A stretch of DNA of 64,000 bases from Gammaproteobacteria bacterium RIFCSPHIGHO2_12_FULL_63_22 (lineage in GTDB: Bacteria > Pseudomonadota > Gammaproteobacteria > Xanthomonadales > Xanthomonadaceae). The stretch is taken from NCBI GenBank assembly GCA_001801685.1, contig MGYJ01000090.1, positions 79,253-143,252 on the forward strand, in the 5' to 3' direction. The position numbers and the translations under genes were made by a program. The notes under the pieces were generated by a model, which worked only from the letters and a program-made list of their open reading frames with translations, was not told where the DNA came from and ran no database searches. Shown here in pieces: positions 18,035-25,720 of the stretch; the stretch's first letter is position 1; the number at the start of each line of letters is the position of its first letter.

Positions 18035-19243
18035 TCAGCCGAGCTTGTGCAGCAGGTTCGCGCCAGCGATCCACACCGCAATGGACGTGCCGGCATTGGC
18101 CAGCACGAAGTTGACGAACACCCGTGCAAACCGGTTTCGCCACCAACCCTTGAGGGTGTCGGTGTCCTGGCGCAGGTTCAACATGTCCTGATAGGTCGGC
18201 TTGCGCACCCATGCTTCGGTGAAGGCGCTGACCATGCCCGAGCTCAATGCCGGCACCAGGGGCGTGATGGGCGAGGCGAGGGCGGCAGCCAGGATGGACA
18301 GGGGATGTCCGCCCGCAGCTGCGCAACCGATTGCGCCACCGATGGCCGTGATCAGCACCCAGTCCAGCACCAGTTTGGCGCCGAAGTCGATGCCGCCCTG
18401 ATGGAAACCCCAGGCAAATCCGCCCAGCAACAATGAAGCAAAGATGAGGGTGAACCACGGAACGCGGCTGCCTTCCGGAATATGGTCAAGCTCGGCCACG
18501 GTGGTGGCTGGATCGGCCTGTCCTTCAGCCAGCGCAACCGCCAGGCCCTTCAAGTGCCCGGCACCGACGACCGCCAGCACCTCGCGGGATTTCCCTTCAC
18601 GGGCTCCCTCGCGCAGTCGTGCCGCCATGTAGCGATCGCGCTCGGCGATCACGGCTTCGAACAACTGTGGCGTCTGCGTCGCGAACTCGCCAAAGCTCGC
18701 CTCCAGGATGTCGCCCTGTTTGAGCTTCTCGATTTCCTCTTCATCCACCTGCTCGTTCACGAACAGGCTTCCCGCCAATCCCGCCATCAGCTTGCTGCGA
18801 CCCCAGAAACCCAGGCTCGACCAGGCGCGCTTGAGCGTGGTTCCCACATCACGATCGATCAGTTGCAGGACCAACCCACTCTCGGAAGCGCCGATGGCTG
18901 CTGCCTTGAGTTCTGCGCCTGGTTCGACGCCCAGTTGCTCGGCGAGGCGGCGTTGGTAGGCAGCCAGTGCGAGATTGGCGGCGACCAGGCCGATCTTTCC
19001 CTCACGGATGATCTGGAACAGGTCGAGCTTGGCCATGGCCTGTGGGTCGGTCAGCGCGCGGTGGCGCTGCGGATCGAGTTCCACCGCGACGGTGTCGTAG
19101 CTGCCACTGGCAATCGCCGCCTTGACCGCATCGATGCTGGCGCGTGAAACATGCGCGGTTCCCAGCAACGTGAACCGCACGCCATCGCGCTCGACGATGG
19201 CATGGGGCTGGTCCTGCAGGTGCGACTCGATGGAATTGTCCAT
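18035..19243 (-). CDS. TraB/PrgY-family membrane protein (pheromone-shutdown-like)
   Basis: A 402-residue member of the TraB/PrgY family (distant metalloprotease-like fold, related to GumN/TIKI). The N-terminal domain has the family motifs: FTLLGTAHVSRASIDAV (GxAH), VAVELDPQRH (conserved Glu) and VVGAGHLKGL (GxxH). The C-terminal third holds several transmembrane helices (about 275-400). The start at 19243 overlaps the stop of aguB by one base (TGATG), so it is the last gene of the polyamine operon; the longer in-frame extension is opposite aguB and unsupported. The enzymatic activity of bacterial TraB homologues is not established to my knowledge, and the link to agmatine breakdown is by context only. 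Confidence 0.88.
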   Translation of the reverse strand: MDNSIESHLQDQPHAIVERDGVRFTLLGTAHVSRASIDAVKAAIASGSYDTVAVELDPQRHRALTDPQAMAKLDLFQIIREGKIGLVAANLALAAYQRRLAEQLGVEPGAELKAAAIGASESGLVLQLIDRDVGTTLKRAWSSLGFWGRSKLMAGLAGSLFVNEQVDEEEIEKLKQGDILEASFGEFATQTPQLFEAVIAERDRYMAARLREGAREGKSREVLAVVGAGHLKGLAVALAEGQADPATTVAELDHIPEGSRVPWFTLIFASLLLGGFAWGFHQGGIDFGAKLVLDWVLITAIGGAIGCAAAGGHPLSILAAALASPITPLVPALSSGMVSAFTEAWVRKPTYQDMLNLRQDTDTLKGWWRNRFARVFVNFVLANAGTSIAVWIAGANLLHKLG

Positions 19244-20130
19244 CAGTCGCGATACCGCTTCAGGAGGTCCTGATAGGCATCGATTCGACGGTCGCGAAGG
19301 AAGGGCCAGATGCGGCGCACGTTTTCGCTGCGCGCCATATCGATATCCACCAGCAGCACCTGCGCGGCATCGGTGCTGGCCTCGGCCAGGAACTCGCCCT
19401 GGGGACCGAGCACGTGGCTGCTGCCCCAGAAGGTGATTCCACTCGTACCCAACGGCGAGGCCTCGTGGCCGATGCGATTGCAGCTGAGCACCGGCAGTCC
19501 ATTGGCTACCGCGTGGCCGCGATGGCTCAGGATCCACGCGCCTCGCTGGCGATCCTTCTCGTCCTGGGGATCATCCGGATCCCAGCCGATGGCGGTCGGA
19601 TACAAAAGCAGCTCCGCGCCCGCCAACGCCATCATTCGCGCGGCTTCCGGATACCACTGGTCCCAGCAGACCAGCACGCCCAGCCGGCCAACGCTGGTAT
19701 CGATGGGATGGAAGCCCAGGTCGCCAGGGGTGAAATAGAATTTTTCGTGGAAGCCCGGGTCGTCGGGGATGTGCATCTTGCGGTACTTGCCGACCAGCCG
19801 GCCGTCTGCTTCCAGGACGACGGCGGTGTTGTGGTACAGGCCTGCGGCGCGTCGCTCGAACACCGATCCGACGATGACGACGCCATGCTTCGCGGCGAGT
19901 CGCCCCAGCCGCTCGCTGGTGGGACCGGGCACGGGTTCTGCGCGATCGAATTCATGCACGCTTTCGTGCTGGCAAAAATACGCACCGTTGTGCAGTTCCT
20001 GCAGCAACACCAGCTTGGCGCCCGCAGCAGCGGCTTCCGCGACCCGGATTTCGATAACGGCCAGGTTGGCTTCCGCGCTGCCGTGGTCGCGCTCCTGTAC
20101 CAGCGCGGCTTTCAAGGTTCGTGCGGTCAT
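19243..20130 (-). CDS. aguB: N-carbamoylputrescine amidase
   Basis: A 295-residue nitrilase-superfamily hydrolase that converts N-carbamoylputrescine to putrescine, CO2 and ammonia, the last step of the agmatine deiminase route. The catalytic Glu-Lys-Cys triad is visible as Glu45 (LLQELHNGAYFCQ), Lys118 (GKYRKMHIPDDPGFHEKFYF) and Cys155 (GVLVCWDQWYPEAAR). The HIPDDPGFHEKFYF and DQWYPE segments are diagnostic for AguB within the family. It lies directly after aguA with a 4-base ATGA overlap, which confirms the pathway. Confidence 0.97.
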   Translation of the reverse strand: MTARTLKAALVQERDHGSAEANLAVIEIRVAEAAAAGAKLVLLQELHNGAYFCQHESVHEFDRAEPVPGPTSERLGRLAAKHGVVIVGSVFERRAAGLYHNTAVVLEADGRLVGKYRKMHIPDDPGFHEKFYFTPGDLGFHPIDTSVGRLGVLVCWDQWYPEAARMMALAGAELLLYPTAIGWDPDDPQDEKDRQRGAWILSHRGHAVANGLPVLSCNRIGHEASPLGTSGITFWGSSHVLGPQGEFLAEASTDAAQVLLVDIDMARSENVRRIWPFLRDRRIDAYQDLLKRYRD

Positions 20131-21152
20131 GCGATCAATCCTTGCGGCAGTTGCATGGTGAGGCAGTGGAGGCTGCCGTTTTGCCAGATCAGCGGCCGGC
20201 AGGGCACGGCAACGATCTCGCGTCCGGGAAACGCCGCACGCAGGATGGCCATGGCCGCGTCGTCGGCCGGATCGCCATAAGCGGGCGCAAGGACCGCACC
20301 ATTGACGATCAGGAAGTTGGCGTAGGACGCCGCCAGCCTGCGTCCGCCATCAATGACCGGTTGCGGCCACGGCAGTTCGAACAATCGGTACGGCTTGCCA
20401 TTTTCCTGCACGAACGCGGCCAGTTCCCGCGCCATCGCCTGGAGCTCGGCGTGGTGAACGTCGGCCGGGTCCTGGCAGCCCTGGTAGACGATCGCGTCCA
20501 CCGAGGCGAAGCGTGCGAGCGTGTCGATATGCGCGTCGGTGTCATCGCCTTCAAGGTAACCATGCTCAAGCCACAGCGTTCGACGCTGTTGCAACCATCC
20601 CTGCAATCGCCCGGTTACTTCCTGGCGATCGAGGTCGGGATGGCGTTCGTGCAGGCAACGCCAGGTCGAAAGCAGGGTGCCTTCGCCGTCGGTCTCGATC
20701 GCGCCGCCTTCCAGCGCGAAGTCGATGCGCTCACGCCGTGCTTCGCCGAACACGCCACGGTCACAAAGTTTCGCCACGATCTGGTCGTCGAGCCCGGCTT
20801 CGAACTTGCCGCCCCAGGCTGTGAAGTGGAAATCCAGCAGGCGCAGGCGATTGCCGTCCCGCAGGGTGATGGGGCCCGAATCCCGCAGCCAGGTATCGTC
20901 GTAGTCGAGTCGCTCGAACTGGACGCGCGACAGGTCGGCGGCGGCCAGCAAGCTGCGTGCCCGCGCTTCCACGGATTCATTCGCCACGCAGACCAGCGCC
21001 GTCTCGAACCGCGTGATCGCGGCGACCAGTGCGATGTACGTGGCTTCAACCGATTCCAGTCTCTCCGCCCAATCCGTGCCGGCGTGCGGCCATGCGACCA
21101 GCACTGCCGACTGTGGCTCCCATTCCGCGGGGAAGCGCAGTACATCGCTCAT
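20127..21152 (-). CDS. aguA: Agmatine deiminase
   Basis: A 341-residue guanidino-group-modifying enzyme that converts agmatine to N-carbamoylputrescine and ammonia. Family signatures are FPAEWEPQSAVLVAWPH at the N-terminus, DDTWLRDSGPIT, the WGGKFEAGLDDQ region, the LEGGAIETDGEGTLLST motif, HIDTLARF and the C-terminal nucleophile Cys330 in NGSLHCLTMQLP. The ATG at 21152 overlaps the upstream stop (TGATG) and is preferred over the adjacent TTG. With aguB it makes putrescine from agmatine. No arginine decarboxylase is in the window. Confidence 0.97.
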   Translation of the reverse strand: MSDVLRFPAEWEPQSAVLVAWPHAGTDWAERLESVEATYIALVAAITRFETALVCVANESVEARARSLLAAADLSRVQFERLDYDDTWLRDSGPITLRDGNRLRLLDFHFTAWGGKFEAGLDDQIVAKLCDRGVFGEARRERIDFALEGGAIETDGEGTLLSTWRCLHERHPDLDRQEVTGRLQGWLQQRRTLWLEHGYLEGDDTDAHIDTLARFASVDAIVYQGCQDPADVHHAELQAMARELAAFVQENGKPYRLFELPWPQPVIDGGRRLAASYANFLIVNGAVLAPAYGDPADDAAMAILRAAFPGREIVAVPCRPLIWQNGSLHCLTMQLPQGLIA

Positions 21153-21478
21153 CAAGGATGCACTGGCGCAGGGCCGATTTCCAACGGACTGGCCTTGGTG
21201 AGAACCGCGTTCACGACGTGGCTGTTTTCGAAGTACACGCTGAAGGTTTCGTACTGCCAGCGGGTGATGGGCGGGGTATTGCGACTGCCGCCGCCAACGG
21301 CGGGATGTTTTTGTTGCGGCGCGCCGAAGCGGGCCTCCACCTGGGCCATCGAGCTGCCACGCTTGGGCAGGTCCTTGCCTTGGGCGACCTGGGTGCGCTC
21401 GATCAGCAAGGTGTCGGAATGGGCGAGGGTGGATGTGAAGGCGAGCGTGCAGGCAAGCACAAGCAGGATGGGCTTCAT
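21152..21478 (-). CDS. Small exported protein, SmpA/OmlA-like fold candidate
   Basis: A 108-residue secreted protein with a clear signal peptide (KPILLVLACTLAFTSTLA). The mature part has RGSSMAQVEARFGAP followed by TRWQYETFSVYFENSHVVNAVL, the short helix-then-strand pattern of BamE/SmpA-like domains, where a G/S-M-x-x-V-x-x-x-x-G-x-P segment precedes an aromatic beta hairpin. No lipobox is present, so it is probably soluble and periplasmic. Its stop overlaps the aguA start, making it the first gene of the four-gene minus-strand operon. Function is unknown. Confidence 0.72.
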   Translation of the reverse strand: MKPILLVLACTLAFTSTLAHSDTLLIERTQVAQGKDLPKRGSSMAQVEARFGAPQQKHPAVGGGSRNTPPITRWQYETFSVYFENSHVVNAVLTKASPLEIGPAPVHP

Positions 21479-21600
21479 GTCAGGGTCCTCCAGGGGGCAG
21501 GCAATTGTCGCAGATGGAAAAAACCTTGGCCATTCACTGTCAACGCCGCGAGCCGGGAGGCGTTAAGGTAGGGACAGGGATTCGTGTCGGGGGAACGGTC

Positions 21601-23091
21601 ATGGGGCAGGCGGGCACGAGACTGACGGTCCAGGCGGGCGGCGGCACGGTCAACCCCGGGCACACCGGGCCACATCCGGACGATCCGACACTGCCGGCTC
21701 CGGATCCATTGCACACATTGCTCAGTCGCTGCTGCTACGGCATCCGTTCAGCCGACTGGAGTCGCGGCACCTCGATTGACTACACCGGCTGGCTCACCGA
21801 GCAGCTCGAGATGGACGCCAGTGCGGATGCCAACGTCGAGGCAGTCGTCGCCAGCACGTGGCCGCGGGTTGGCATGAGTGCGGCCGAGTTGCTCGCCGAC
21901 GCGCGGGCCAGTTCGAACTCGCAGATTGCGGCCGGCGACTTGCGCGCGGCCAGCCTGGTTCGACAGCTGTACTGCAAGCGGCAATTGTTCGAGACGATGG
22001 TCGAATTCTGGGGCGATCATTTCAACATCGCGACGACGGCCAGTCCCGAGTCCTACTACAAATGCGTCGATGACCGCGAGGTGATCCGGGCCAACGCGCT
22101 CGGCACGTTCAAGACCATGTTGCATGCCAGCGCCCGAAGCCTGGCGATGCTCTATTACCTGGACAATGTCAGCAACCGCAATACCGGGCCGAATGAAAAC
22201 TACGCGCGCGAACTGATGGAGCTGCACACGCTTGGCGTGGATGGCGGCTATACGGAAACCGATGTCAGCGAGGTGGCCCGGTGCTTCACCGGCTGGACGG
22301 TTTCGGGCGTGGCGGCAGGGACACCGGCCTTCGCGTTTGTTGCTTCCAGGCACGATACCGGCAGCAAGCTGGTGCTCGGCACCACCATCCCGGCGGGCGG
22401 CGGCATCTCCGACGGAAACACCGTGTTGGACATGCTGGCGGCGCATCCATCCACGGCCAGTTACATCGCGACGAAACTTTGCCGGAGATTCATCGGCGAT
22501 GCACCGCAGCAAACGGCAATCGATGCCGTCGCCGCGACATTTACCGCCAGCGGCGGGCATATCCCCAGCGTGCTGATGACCCTGTTCGGCTCGGCCGAAT
22601 TCATTTCCAGTTACGACCGCAAGGTGCGCCGCCCGTTGGATTACGTGCTGGCCTGCCTGCGGGCAACGGACGCCGTCCTCAGCGGGAATTTCCTGACCGG
22701 CATCGTCAGCCGCCTCAACACGCTGGGGCAGTTGCCATTTCGTTGGCCCACGCCGGACGGATATCCGGATGACATGGACGGCTGGGTGAATAGCGGCGCG
22801 ATGTTGAACCGATGGAATTGGGCGGTTGCCGTGGCCGAAGGCAAGGTTTCGGGCGTGGCGCTCGATATCGCCGGACTCTCGTCCAACGCCAACACTCCGA
22901 TCACGCTGGTCGATCAGCTGGCCAGCAGGCTGTTGCACCGTCCGCTCAGCATCGCCGATCGCGATGCCCTGATCGGTTTCGCGGCCAACGGCGGCGATCC
23001 GGCCGCCGTGATTGCAGCGCAAAGCCTGACGGGGCGCGCTCGCGAGCTTGTCGGCCTCCTGCTTTCATCCACCTACTTCAACTACCGCTGA
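21601..23091 (+). CDS. DUF1800 family protein
   Basis: A protein of about 496 residues of the DUF1800 family, which has no established enzymatic role that I know. Typical segments are LLSRCCYGIRSADW near the N-terminus, LYCKRQLFETMVEFWGDHFN, the strongly conserved PNENYARELMELHTLGVDGGYTE with RCFTGWTV, and the C-terminal RRPLDYVLACLRATDA and WPTPDGYP. The ATG at 21601 was chosen because GGGGGA lies just upstream; a TTG at 21505 would give a longer, unsupported N-terminus. Such genes nearly always precede a DUF1501 gene, as here, 8 nt apart. An obvious signal peptide is not visible at this start. Confidence 0.88.
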   Translation: MGQAGTRLTVQAGGGTVNPGHTGPHPDDPTLPAPDPLHTLLSRCCYGIRSADWSRGTSIDYTGWLTEQLEMDASADANVEAVVASTWPRVGMSAAELLADARASSNSQIAAGDLRAASLVRQLYCKRQLFETMVEFWGDHFNIATTASPESYYKCVDDREVIRANALGTFKTMLHASARSLAMLYYLDNVSNRNTGPNENYARELMELHTLGVDGGYTETDVSEVARCFTGWTVSGVAAGTPAFAFVASRHDTGSKLVLGTTIPAGGGISDGNTVLDMLAAHPSTASYIATKLCRRFIGDAPQQTAIDAVAATFTASGGHIPSVLMTLFGSAEFISSYDRKVRRPLDYVLACLRATDAVLSGNFLTGIVSRLNTLGQLPFRWPTPDGYPDDMDGWVNSGAMLNRWNWAVAVAEGKVSGVALDIAGLSSNANTPITLVDQLASRLLHRPLSIADRDALIGFAANGGDPAAVIAAQSLTGRARELVGLLLSSTYFNYR

Positions 23092-23099
23092 GGCAGGCC

Positions 23100-24386
23100 A
23101 TGAAGATCGACCGTCGCAGTTTCCTGAAAGCCGGTGCGCTGATCGGCGCGGGTGGACTGGTTGGACCCCGTTTTGTCTTCGGGGCGCGGCACGGCACGCC
23201 CTCTGACACCGTGGTGGTGATCTTCCTGCGCGGCGGCCTTGATCCGATGCAGGCCATCGTGCCGTATGGCGACAGCGACTACCTGCGACTGCGTCCGACC
23301 ATTGCCATCCCGCAACCGGGAGCGGCCAATGGCGCGCTGCCACTGGATAACCTGTTCGGCCTGCACCCGTCGCTTGCACCGCTGTTGCCGATCTACCAGG
23401 GCCGCCAATTGGCCGTCGTGCACGCCACCGGCCTGAAGCATGACGAGCGTTCGCACTTCGCCTGCCAGGACCATATCGAAACCGGGATCCACGACCTGGC
23501 CGGCGCCGGCGGGCATGCCGGCCATTCCGGCTGGTTGAATCGACATCTGACGGAAGTGGGGGACCCCGGTGGTTTCTTCGCCATCGGCATGGGCAGCGCG
23601 CTGCAGGCGGCGGTACGTGGCGACGCATCTGCGCTGGCGATGCAGTCGTTGTCGTCATTCTCGTTTTCCAGCACTTCCTCCCGAAAGCTGGAGATGGAAG
23701 ACCGGCTCTATGCGATGTACGGCCGCGACAACGACGTCGGCCTTTCGGCCCGCCGCGCCCTGGACAGCATTGACTACATCGCGGCAGTCAAACCCGCCGC
23801 TATTCCGGTGGCGAATGGCGCGGTCTATCCGACCGGCACGTTCGGCAACCAGATGAAGGAAGTGGCGCAATTGATCAAGGCCGGCATGGGCTTGCGGATT
23901 GCCTGCGTAGATCTGGGCGGCTTCGACCACCACGATGGCATCAACACCCGGTTGCCGCCGTTGCTCGACCAACTTGCACGCGGCATGGCTGCGTTCCACG
24001 CCGACCTGGGCAACGCGATGGGCGACGTGACCGTGGTGACGATGACCGAATTCGGGCGCCGCGCCTTCGAAAATGCGAGCGGCGGCACCGACCACGGCTG
24101 CGGCTCGATGATGTTGCTGATGGGCGGCGGTGTGGTGGGCGGGCAGGTGTACGCGGACTGGCCCGGCCTGAGGGATGTGGACTTGTTCAACGGCGACCTG
24201 GACGTGACCGTCGACTACCGGACGGTACTGACGGAGCTGATGCAAAAGCGCATGGCATCCGACCAGGACGGCGGGATCTTCCCGGATGTGCTGGGACAGC
24301 CACAGGTCGGCTGCTTTTCGAGCACGCGGTCGAACCCGAACCACCGGCTGCCCACGCCTCGGGGCAGCACGGTCGAGCTCACCTGA
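23100..24386 (+). CDS. DUF1501 family Tat-exported protein
   Basis: A 428-residue DUF1501 protein (sulfatase-like/alkaline-phosphatase-like superfamily relatives) with a twin-arginine signal: DRRSFLKAGALIGAGG (RRxFLK then a hydrophobic stretch). Family segments include VVIFLRGGLDPMQAIVPYGD, GLHPSLAPLLPIYQGRQLAVVHATG, LGGFDHHDGIN, VTMTEFGRRAFENASGGTDHGCGSMMLLMGGGV, where His and Asp residues could bind metal. It forms a two-gene operon with the DUF1800 gene and is followed by a strong terminator. Substrate and reaction are unknown. Tat export implies folding in the cytoplasm, possibly with a cofactor. Confidence 0.9.
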   Translation: MKIDRRSFLKAGALIGAGGLVGPRFVFGARHGTPSDTVVVIFLRGGLDPMQAIVPYGDSDYLRLRPTIAIPQPGAANGALPLDNLFGLHPSLAPLLPIYQGRQLAVVHATGLKHDERSHFACQDHIETGIHDLAGAGGHAGHSGWLNRHLTEVGDPGGFFAIGMGSALQAAVRGDASALAMQSLSSFSFSSTSSRKLEMEDRLYAMYGRDNDVGLSARRALDSIDYIAAVKPAAIPVANGAVYPTGTFGNQMKEVAQLIKAGMGLRIACVDLGGFDHHDGINTRLPPLLDQLARGMAAFHADLGNAMGDVTVVTMTEFGRRAFENASGGTDHGCGSMMLLMGGGVVGGQVYADWPGLRDVDLFNGDLDVTVDYRTVLTELMQKRMASDQDGGIFPDVLGQPQVGCFSSTRSNPNHRLPTPRGSTVELT

Positions 24387-24425
24387 GCCTGCTTCGGGCA
24401 GGGCCGAACTGATTGCCCTGAAACG

Positions 24426-24453
24426 AAAAACGCCGGCAATGCCGGCGTTTTTT
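24426..24453. terminator. Bidirectional intrinsic terminator between DUF1501 gene and rpmJ
   Basis: A 12-bp stem (AAAAACGCCGGC with GCCGGCGTTTTT) around an AAT loop, with T runs on both strands. It ends the DUF1800/DUF1501 operon on the plus strand and rpmJ on the minus strand. Confidence 0.92.
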
Positions 24454-24476
24454 GCGACACCCTTGGCCGCCTGCGC

Positions 24477-24602
24477 TTAGCGCTGGCGAGCCTTGAAACG
24501 CGGGTTCGACTTGCAGATCACGAAGACCTTGCCCCGGCGGCGCACGACCTTGCAGTCGCGATGGCGGGTCTTGGCCGACTTCAGGGAGTTGAGGACTTTC
24601 AT
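24477..24602 (-). CDS. rpmJ: Ribosomal protein L36 (YkgO type, reduced zinc motif)
   Basis: A 41-residue large-subunit protein, read directly from the sequence: [18 protein letters not shown], then [20 protein letters not shown]. This matches the YkgO-type L36 of E. coli (KVLNSLRTAK...[11 protein letters not shown]). Only two of the four usual zinc ligands remain (Cys17, Cys30), so it is the zinc-independent (C-) form. It stands alone as a monocistron; xanthomonads typically carry only this version, whereas in E. coli it is a Zur-controlled spare copy. No Zur-like palindrome was recognised upstream. Confidence 0.95.
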   Translation of the reverse strand: MKVLNSLKSAKTRHRDCKVVRRRGKVFVICKSNPRFKARQR

Positions 24603-24679
24603 GGGGATTCCTGGGAACGGGCGAACAAAGAAGCGAGATTATAGGCGGCCCCGGGACTCTTTGCAATACAAGGGCTTAT

Positions 24680-25306
24680 CTAGCGCAGATAGGCCTTGCT
24701 CAGGTTGTTCAGGTGCAGGCGCTCTTCGTCGCGCATGAAGGGCGAGACCAGCATCATGACCTGCACGATGCCCAATCTGATGGCTTCCTGCTCGTCCTTG
24801 TCGCCCCGGACGCTCGAATAGTTGAGCCAGAAGGTGGCCAGCACGAGGATATTGGTCGCGGCCCCTTCGATTTCGGCCGCCGTGGCCCGCATGACGCCGG
24901 CCTGCACCAGGCCGCGCATGACCGCCGTTGCATTGGCCGCCGCGCGCTTGAGGATCCGCGCGAAGCGCATTCGCAAGTGCCGGTTTCGGCTGAGGATGTC
25001 GACCAGGTCGCGATACAGGAAGCGGTATTCCCAGATGCACTCGAACACCAGGTGCAGCTGCAGCCAGATGTCCTCGAGGTTGGGCAGGCGGCCCTCGGGC
25101 GCCACCAGGGCCGAGTCCATGCGCTCTTCATAGCGCTGGAACAAGTGCTCGATGATGTCGTCCTTGTTGCGGAAGTGGTAGTACAGGTTGCCCGGGCTGA
25201 TCTCGAGCTCGTCGGCGATATGGTTGGTCGTGACGTTGGGTTCGCCCTGTTCGTTGAACAACGCCAGGGACGCATCCAGGATTCTTTGCCGGGTCTGCTT
25301 CGCCAT
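24680..25306 (-). CDS. TetR-family transcriptional regulator
   Basis: A 208-residue TetR regulator. The HTH (about 8-52) reads RQRILDASLALFNEQGEPNVTTNHIADELEISPGNLYYHFRNKDDIIEHLF, and the ligand-binding C-terminus has VFECIWEYRFLYRDLVDILSRNRHLR, a segment common in a large proteobacterial TetR group near lipid genes. It starts 4 nt after the acyl-CoA-binding protein gene stop, so the two are co-transcribed and face the fatty acyl-CoA reductase. An acyl-CoA or fatty-acid ligand is a reasonable inference from the neighbours but is not shown by the sequence. Confidence 0.9.
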   Translation of the reverse strand: MAKQTRQRILDASLALFNEQGEPNVTTNHIADELEISPGNLYYHFRNKDDIIEHLFQRYEERMDSALVAPEGRLPNLEDIWLQLHLVFECIWEYRFLYRDLVDILSRNRHLRMRFARILKRAAANATAVMRGLVQAGVMRATAAEIEGAATNILVLATFWLNYSSVRGDKDEQEAIRLGIVQVMMLVSPFMRDEERLHLNNLSKAYLR

Positions 25307-25310
25307 TGCC

Positions 25311-25568
25311 TCAGCCGACCAGCTTCTTCACGAGATCGATGTATTTCTTCATCGCCTGTTCGCTCGAGGTTCCCTGTAATTTTTCCCAGGCCTCGTACTT
25401 GGCGGCGCCGACGAAGTCGAAGAAGCCGGGCTTGTCGCCCTTCACATCGCCCTCCGAGCCCTGCTTGTAAAGCGCATACAGGCGCAACATGGTGTCGTTG
25501 TCGGGCCGTTCGGCCAGTCCCTTGATGTCTTTGGTCGCTTGTTCGAAATCTTTTTTGAGGTCGGCCAT
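25311..25568 (-). CDS. Acyl-CoA-binding protein
   Basis: An 85-residue ACBP, a soluble carrier that holds medium- and long-chain acyl-CoA esters. The four-helix family pattern is complete: DLKKDFEQATKDIKGL, then the ligand-contacting LRLYALYKQGSEGD, PGFFDFVGAAKYEAWEKLQG and a final MKKYIDLVKKL. The ATG at 25568 gives exactly the usual family length. Bacterial ACBPs are uncommon overall but recurrent in proteobacterial lipid-storage settings. It is divergent from the fatty acyl-CoA reductase (152-nt gap) and probably supplies or buffers its substrate. Confidence 0.95.
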   Translation of the reverse strand: MADLKKDFEQATKDIKGLAERPDNDTMLRLYALYKQGSEGDVKGDKPGFFDFVGAAKYEAWEKLQGTSSEQAMKKYIDLVKKLVG

Positions 25569-25683
25569 GGCCTTGTCCCGGGAGCTGAACCAGCATTCCT
25601 GATAGCACGGCGAATGCAGGTGGTCAACGCGCGGTAGCCAAGAATTTGAAAGCCCGGGCGAGGTCTGGCAAGTTAGCGCTTCG

Positions 25684-25700
25684 GGCCGGATTCTCCGGCC
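25684..25700 (+). promoter_or_regulatory. Inverted repeat just upstream of the fatty acyl-CoA reductase
   Basis: GGCCGGA-TTC-TCCGGCC is a perfect 7-bp inverted repeat 20 nt before the ATG at 25721, next to the ribosome-binding GGGGCAGGG. It could be an operator half-overlapping the leader, for example for the TetR regulator across the gap, or a small mRNA hairpin. The function is inferred only from its position. Confidence 0.3.
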
Positions 25701-25720
25701 TTCGATTCGGGGCAGGGACA

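Noticed and set aside
18244..19537. N-terminal extension of the TraB-family protein to 19537
   Set aside because: The extra ~98 codons lie inside aguB on the same strand in another frame; the ATG at 19243 overlaps the aguB stop and starts just before the family domain.
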